Below are positions 43,933-56,959 of a DNA stretch of 56,959 nt, piece after piece. The stretch's first letter is position 1. Every line of letters starts with the position of its first letter. This stretch comes from Zygnema cylindricum (lineage: Eukaryota > Streptophyta > Zygnematophyceae > Zygnematales > Zygnemataceae). The notes under the pieces are model-generated. The model saw only the letters and a program-made list of their open reading frames with translations. It made no database searches and was not told the DNA's origin. The stretch spans positions 1-56,959 of the forward strand of contig JBBHKE010003182.1 in assembly GCA_037447655.1 (NCBI GenBank), written 5' to 3'. Made by a program: the position numbers and the translations under genes.

Positions 43933-45093
43933 GAATCGTGTCGTGCGCCTAAATCAACTCGCCCCCGTTGGAGCAACGAAGCAAATGGACCCCGTCAGGC
44001 TCGAGAAAGTGGCCACATGAGCAAACAAGAGAGCCAAGCAAAGGTGGGTGAGGGAGGCCAAGCCGGAACCTAAGGGTCGTGGTGAACTAAGCCGGGGTGA
44101 AACGAAGGGTGGATAAGATAGGAACAGCCAATAGCCAAGCTCCAGAGCCAGGTCCGCCACAAAAAAGAATGCGTGCACGCAAAGAATCGGAAGGAAGCGC
44201 CTCGAGAAGCTCGGATTTAATTGCGGCGACAACCCGATCAGAAATGGATTCCTGAATACGCGCAACTCATGTCGTAACAAGAGTGGAAAAAATTGGCATG
44301 TCCTTGATAGCAGCTGGATTAAGAGAACGTGATGCATCCAAAAGGGACGGTTGGAAGGCGAGCTCACCATCCGATACACGGGGAACAACGGCTGCAAGAA
44401 TAGGAGTGTCCCCCACCAGAAAACGAGAGATAATAGTGGAAGCAACAAGGCACCAACTTCCCAAATAGGCGGCTAGAGCAGCACGCGTAGTCGAAAGTTA
44501 ACCCAAGACAGGAAGAGAGACTCGCGATGAAAAGCTCCACGGCCCACCAAAGTGTGAAGAACATCCATGAGGCGATCATCAAATGCGGAAAGCGAGGACA
44601 CAAAAGATGGGGTGGGAGGGGAAGTGTGAGTAAGGTAGGAGGGTCAGTGGGGGAAACACCGTGTCAGAAGAGCAAAAGCCACCTGGGGATCAAAAATGTT
44701 AGGAAGGACGTCCACGTGGGACAAATTTGTCTGAAGAGCGCAATCAAGGAATTTCGTGACGTATGGATCGGAACCTAGCGGGCAACCCAATACATGGTAA
44801 GCATGACTTGGTAACACGTGTCGTCGATAGCAAATTCGATTGGTCGGGTTAGATAGGAAGGGAAGCTTGAAGACTGGCTGTGGGGCCATACTTGCGATCG
44901 AAAGCCCCACAACTTAACAAAGTGTGAAGGACGTCCACGAGGCGATCATGAAATGTAAAAAGCACAATCGACAAATTGGGTCGGGAGAGGATTCGAACCA
45001 AGCACGCAACCCAACATACGAATGCCATCGGATGTAGGAGTCTCAACACCAGGAGGGGGAGCAAGAAAAGGATGGATTTCACAAAGGGACTAA

Positions 45094-45636
45094 TTAACAC
45101 ACTTCAAGGGTTGGACAAAAGCGTCGAGTTTGCCAAACGATTCTTATAAGCCAGCATGACTTGGTTCCAAAGGGCCAGTAATATGTGTATCGTCCAACTA
45201 AAGGGAAAAGGGCAAGAAGGATAAGCGGTAGCAAAAGCACGGAGGGCCGGTAATGAGCAAGGGTAAAAAAAGTTCCTCCAAGAGGGTCGCCTTGACGACT
45301 ATTGGTTGTAGAGGAAAGCGAAACCAAATCACCATTGGCGGAGAAGGAGAGATTTCTGGTCAACGAATAAAAGGCCCTCACCATGGGGAATATTTGGACG
45401 ATCGGGGAAAGTGCGCTACCATAAACTCTGAAAAAAAAAATGGCGTTGTAATCCACCGCATTGAAGGCGTTGGAAATGTCGACATGTGTGACAAACCAAT
45501 CCGGATGGAAATCCAACAAAGCTCGAATCCCATAGACCACGTCCTCACAACCCCCTAAGTTGCCACTCCAAACTGATGAGGAGAAAAATAAAAGGCGGTT
45601 TAAAGTTCGAAGAAAATAGCTCAAGCCACCAACCAA
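45094..45636 (-). pseudogene. LINE reverse transcriptase fragment (copy C)
   Basis: Same frame as the copy B fragment and about as long. It keeps 'VDISNAFNAVDY' and the family R-Q-G-D-P-L-G motif ('SRQGDPLGGTFFTLAH'), which copy B has lost, but likewise lacks an intact A-D-D box ('VGRYTYYW'). The rest of the palm and the thumb are frameshifted. Confidence 0.85.
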
Positions 45637-45965
45637 TGTAATATCTCTCCCATAACAATAGGGCGAAGTCTCCCATTAGGTTTGGTGACAGCCTCAAGGC
45701 GGAACACCATGAGATGATCACAAATCCGAAGGAGAAACAATGCCACCGACAATAAGTGAACATACTCATAAGAACATATCAAAACTGTGAGCACCTGATT
45801 AAGGGGCAAAACATCGCGAAAGAACTCGTACTTTTGTATATACCATTTTACTTTTGTACATATTATCGTATTTTTGTACATGTTATCGCACTTTTGACGC
45901 TGTTGTTAATGACTTTACCATACTTCTGTACATGTCATCGTACTTTTGTAAATACTATTGTTCTT

Positions 45966-46589
45966 TTTACATATTATCGCATTCCGTGTTACATCGTACG
46001 TAGAAACAAAATCTTGAGGTTATTGATGTGGATAAAAAATGGAGGTAACATACTCCATAAATGGGTAGTGACAAAAAAAAAAGCCATACAACAATGAAAA
46101 AGGGTTCTTTATCTAAAAGAGATAGCAATCTTCAATTTCTTGTTTGCTGGGAAGCACTCCCTAACTACTTTATTCTAAAAAGCTATATTTCGTAAAAAAA
46201 AGTACGTTTATCCTAACAAAATCACACATAATTTCAAAACAACTAAAGAATGGGGCCATACTAACGATATAAAGAATGTAATCAATGAGGAAATCTAAAC
46301 TTGCATTCGAACGGAGCAACCAACATAGAAGCTACTAGATTTGTACAGTATAATATTAGGGCTTTTGCAAAATTTTAAAACTCACTTCACTTTGAAAAAA
46401 AAAGGAAAAAAAAAAAAACCTCAGGTACCAAACTGGGTACCAAACGTTTAAGCTACTTTTATCGTGCGTCTTTAATCGTGTGTCATTACATACATTTCCC
46501 GTTTCCGTTTTCGTTTCCGTTTTTGTTGCCATTTCTGTTTCTGTTTTTGTATTTTACGTTTCGTTCAGTAATTTATTAACCAATATATA
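45966..46589. other. Spacer and likely 3' untranslated region of the MYB gene
   Basis: AT-rich with no gene. Short (CGTTTCC)-like repeats lie at 46495-46565 ('gtttccgttttcgtttccg'). The stretch immediately upstream of 46590 is the probable 3' untranslated region of the minus-strand MYB gene. Confidence 0.5.
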
Positions 46590-53683
<7,094 letters not shown>

Positions 53684-56600
53684 GGCTGCGGAATTCCAGG
53701 TTTTCAGTTTTAGTCGTTAGGTTCTGCGTCTGCCGGAAAACGGCTTTACGAGACGGTGTCGTTACCTGGCAGTTGAAACAGCCAATCGTTCACCCACTAA
53801 AACTTTTTAGAATGAGTACCTTGTATCATGAAAATATTATAATATCGTGTACCAAGAGTACTGGTTTTGATTATAGGTCACTTAAGTTTCGGGTAAAGAG
53901 CTGAAAAATTCCTGGCGGTGACGGTTTGCAGGCTACCGAGCTGTGATCGATGAAGCGAACAATATTTAGAATAAGTACAGCTGACTGCTGTTTCTTTGAT
54001 CAACAAATTTTAACGTTTGGAATGATGAGTACTTTTTCTGATTACTCGTTGAATTTGGTTGTAAGCTTCAACAACGCTTGTTGATGAGCATAACAGCAGA
54101 ATCATATCGTATAGAACTTTATACACAAGCGGTTGGGGATTTGTACAATTCTCAATTTCTCGTGGAGTCTGATTTGAGTCGTACATAATTATATTTGTGA
54201 CAGATGTCCTTTTGTGGCTGTCCTGTGTGAAACATTTTTGTTCGGTTGGCGTCACGCAGATCAAATTATTTTTGAGAATGGCTGGGGACACCAAAAGATT
54301 TCATGCGGACACCAAAATATTTCATGCGGACACCAAAAGATTACAGCGGAAACCAATCTAGCTAAGGGATATTTGTATTGGTTCGTTAAAGTACAAACTA
54401 CGACTGGCCACGAACAGGCTGCAAACGGCGACAAACTGTTTCCGTCTATTTTCGAATGGATGTCAGCTTTTACACGTCATTATTTGTTCATCTCACAACT
54501 AGAGTGGTGATTTATGTTGGTAACATTATTTTCATTATCCAAATGTGAGTTGTGGAATTTTGTTTTCTGGTCATTCCATGAGGACGCGATTAAACATAAT
54601 TTTGCGTATGTTTTTATATTTGTCCCTTCTACATCAATCTAACCCTACGAGAGTATTGTTGACGCACCCTGCTATGGAAAATTTGTGTTGATGTTGTAAA
54701 ATGTATAGTTATTCACATTTTTGTCGATGTTTGATTAACTATGATGAGTGCAATAATCAATTGCAAACGCGTACACTTCTGAATTGTGACGGTCCTATTG
54801 GAAATGGTTGAAATTATTGGCAAAAATATAGTAAAAGCCTGATAAAAAATTTACGCACAAAGAGATTTGTCAAGCTATCAATCCAGTTGGGTTGAGGGTG
54901 TACAATGGCTTTACTATGAAACATAACACCATCCAAAAAAAATGCTTACGCCTTATATGTCTGAAGCAAAATTCAGGTGCTAATGATAACGTGTTAATAC
55001 GTTTGTTAATAGGAAAAAAACAAAATTAATTTGTAGGAAACAAAACCATGCTCTTTGATGAAGTATGACCAATCTTACGTAACAATTTGGTTTGTAAAAC
55101 GACTTTTACTATTGTAAAACAATTTTATGGAGTGATCAAGACCCGTTGGACCAAAAGATACTACATGCAATTTCACACTAAAAAACCAAAAAAAAAATGT
55201 GTTTAATAATGTGAAAAGTGACTTTTACCCAACGAGTTACGTGTTTTCTCGACCTATTATTTCCGAGATTCATGACCTCGAAATTGCTATCAACACCAAA
55301 CACATACAATCATTTCGTGGTCCACACTTGAGTGGCATTATGTATGTATTTGTGGTACAAATTCATTGGACAAAACCCTACTTAGTACGTGAAAATGGAC
55401 GATGACAAAGTTTATTAGTCTTTATACGTTTGAGGTTCTACGTGAGCATTCATTGTATTATGCAGTTACCCAATTTTTGTCAAAGAATATTGCGAAAGTT
55501 GTGTTTGACGAGTAGTTGACCACAACGGTATAATTTATTCCCACACATACCAATGTGTGTTACGGAGACACGGAGTTATGCTTTAATAATGTGCGGAGAG
55601 TTTACTTTGTAGATAAATTTGTGACTGGTAGGGATATGCGTTTCACCTCTCGTTGTTGGGAGGAAGCATAAAAGTTTTTTTAACTAAATAAAAAATGGTC
55701 ACGTCATGTCATTTATAAACGTATTTTGAAGAAATAAAGTCAAGTGTGTTTTGGAAAAATATCTAAAGCACAATGTGAGATCCCATTGTGATGAAGAGGA
55801 CGACCTATTAATATTCGAGGAATATGTTGTCAACAATGCATACTATGAAATGTTCAAGTTACACATTTTGATCCATTACAAGTTACAATTGTTTTGTCAC
55901 ATAGCTTGTTATTAGGAATCTATCGAGCCATTATGCAAAATTTAAAAACGATTTTGTTCTAAAAGCATAGTGATTAATGTACTGATTACAAATTAGCGTT
56001 ACGGTAATGGTAAAATTAAAGCTACCCTCAGCTACCCTAGTCGACATAGGTTAAAGCCTTGTTGTCGTGTTCGACCGGTTCACTGTTGTTTAAGATTTTA
56101 GTTTGATGTCATGTCATATAACATACACAAAAAAAAGTTTAGTTTTATGTAAACTACAGTACGGGTTTAAGAATCTGACATCTGCAGGGTCCAAACGCGC
56201 ATTTATAAATAATTAAAGGGAATTGATCATGACAGTGATTGTTTTGGATGCGCACAGTCACTTACGCCATTTTGTCAAAAAATGTACGTTTGAAGTACAC
56301 ATTGGTCCAAATAAAGCATCGTTGCGTACAAATTTGACGGTCAATCGCTTGGACAACTTTGACTTTCAAAATATTGTGTCAACTGCTTCAATTTTTTTCG
56401 CGCTCACGAACGTCGACCGTCACAATAAAATTAAAAATTCACAATGTCGGTGAACGTTTACAGTAACAAAACTGCAACAACCACATGTAAATAAAAGTGT
56501 TGCAGACAATCACTTTTTGTCGCTACGTGAGCTCCACGGTGAGAGCATTTAGCCGCAAAATTGAAATTTAATCGTCTAAGCGTTACATTGAACTTAGACG

Positions 56601-56959
56601 CAAAGTGAAGCGAAACGTCTTTAAAATGAAGTACCATAAGTCTTGTACGGAATTATTAAAACGCACGAAACAAAATAAACTTTGTACTCTATAATAAAAT
56701 GAATCGGCGTAAAAATGTCAATTGAAACTAAATGAAGAAAATTCGCGTCGTCATGTGCGACGAAATTGAGCCACACTATCTACGAATCAACATTCTTAGG
56801 GCGTGTTCCCATGTGTTTAACAAAGGGTTTTTTTTCGTCGTTTTCACAGAAAATGGGACTTCCAACGAGAAAATATTACACCGTACAAAAAATGGGCAAA
56901 AACACAAGTACATTTTGCTTCATCTTGGAACTTGGAAGGTACGATAATTTGGCGTTATT
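53684..56959. other. Gene-poor right end of the window
   Basis: The first few hundred bases are the upstream (promoter) side of the minus-strand MYB gene. Beyond that I see only short AT-rich open frames (for example 54214-54510, 55199-55405 and 56223-56453) with no family signature and no plausible exon chain. It may contain decayed transposon sequence. No RNA gene was recognised. Confidence 0.5.
54286..54347. repeat. Three tandem 21-bp units
   Basis: 'ggacaccaaaagatttcatgc' is followed by two variants (aaatatttcatgc, then aagattacagc). Being 21 bp it stays in frame, giving a GHQKISC-type peptide repeat in the plus-strand frame from 54214, but no gene can be built around it. Confidence 0.8.

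Larger units (their letters stand above)
43188..45830 (-). mobile_element. LINE copy C (minus strand), longest copy
   Basis: From 5' to 3' on the minus strand it has reverse transcriptase (45636-45094), a degraded middle (44910-43954) and the C-terminal domain (43932-43393), then the 3' untranslated part to 43188. The stretch 44817-45830 is a close direct duplicate of 41900-42905. The middle part repeats some copy B sequence in two versions ('aaaacgagaga' near 44419 and 'gtgtcgtcgatagcaaa' near 44818), so C is itself a composite. No endonuclease or gag-like ORF1 is present, so it is 5'-truncated, and multiple frame breaks show it is dead. Confidence 0.8.

Noticed and set aside
54010-54510. 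Open frames in both strands near the right end
   Set aside because: No recognisable domain; part is a 21-bp repeat.
55080-55200. Possible decayed DDE transposase segment
   Set aside because: A stretch vaguely like a transposase C-terminus was seen in one frame, but it is too short and too degraded to support.
56223-56453. 76-residue plus-strand frame
   Set aside because: No family similarity, no exon neighbours, AT-rich composition like the surrounding spacer.

Overview
This is nuclear DNA from a green plant-lineage (streptophyte) eukaryote with a large, AT-rich, transposon-loaded genome. The evidence is a class XI (plant-type) myosin with about 30 introns, an R2R3-MYB transcription factor of the plant type, a mitochondrial-carrier-family gene, Copia and LINE retroelements, and degenerate copies of the plant telomere motif (CCCTAAA). 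The species cannot be fixed from sequence alone. A charophyte alga or early land plant would fit the long introns and the unusual low-complexity MYB protein.

Layout. 1-4000: the 5' part (two exons, minus strand) of a solute carrier that runs off the left edge, with a 3.2-kb intron holding a long TA microsatellite and telomere-like sequence. 4688-6205: a foldback-type element with about 400-bp inverted arms. 6212-11594: a decayed Copia LTR retrotransposon (stop codons, frameshifts and a deletion of the integrase core), followed by the start of a second gag. 12171-13001: two back-to-back members of a MITE family with TA target duplications; two more members sit in myosin introns at 20914 and 31664.

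About 14852-37482 (plus strand): a complete or near-complete myosin XI gene with a motor, six IQ motifs, a coiled coil and a globular cargo-binding tail. I could place 30 exons with consistent splice phases, plus a candidate first exon that is only the ATG. 38390-45830: a nest of fragments of one LINE family in both orientations, split by a hAT-like MITE and including a 1.15-kb direct duplication. 46590-53683 (minus strand): an eight-exon R2R3-MYB gene encoding about 1151 residues, most of them in one 2.56-kb exon full of polyglycine and polyglutamine. 53684-56959: no gene recognised.

The most interesting pattern is in the myosin gene. At about nine exon edges, the splice site with some adjoining exon or intron sequence is present in one or two extra decayed copies in the neighbouring intron. 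The introns seem to have grown by repeated local tandem duplication across splice junctions, leaving decoy splice sites and relic exon pieces.

The three host genes are unrelated in function (organelle transport, actin-based motility, transcription) and show no sign of co-regulation.
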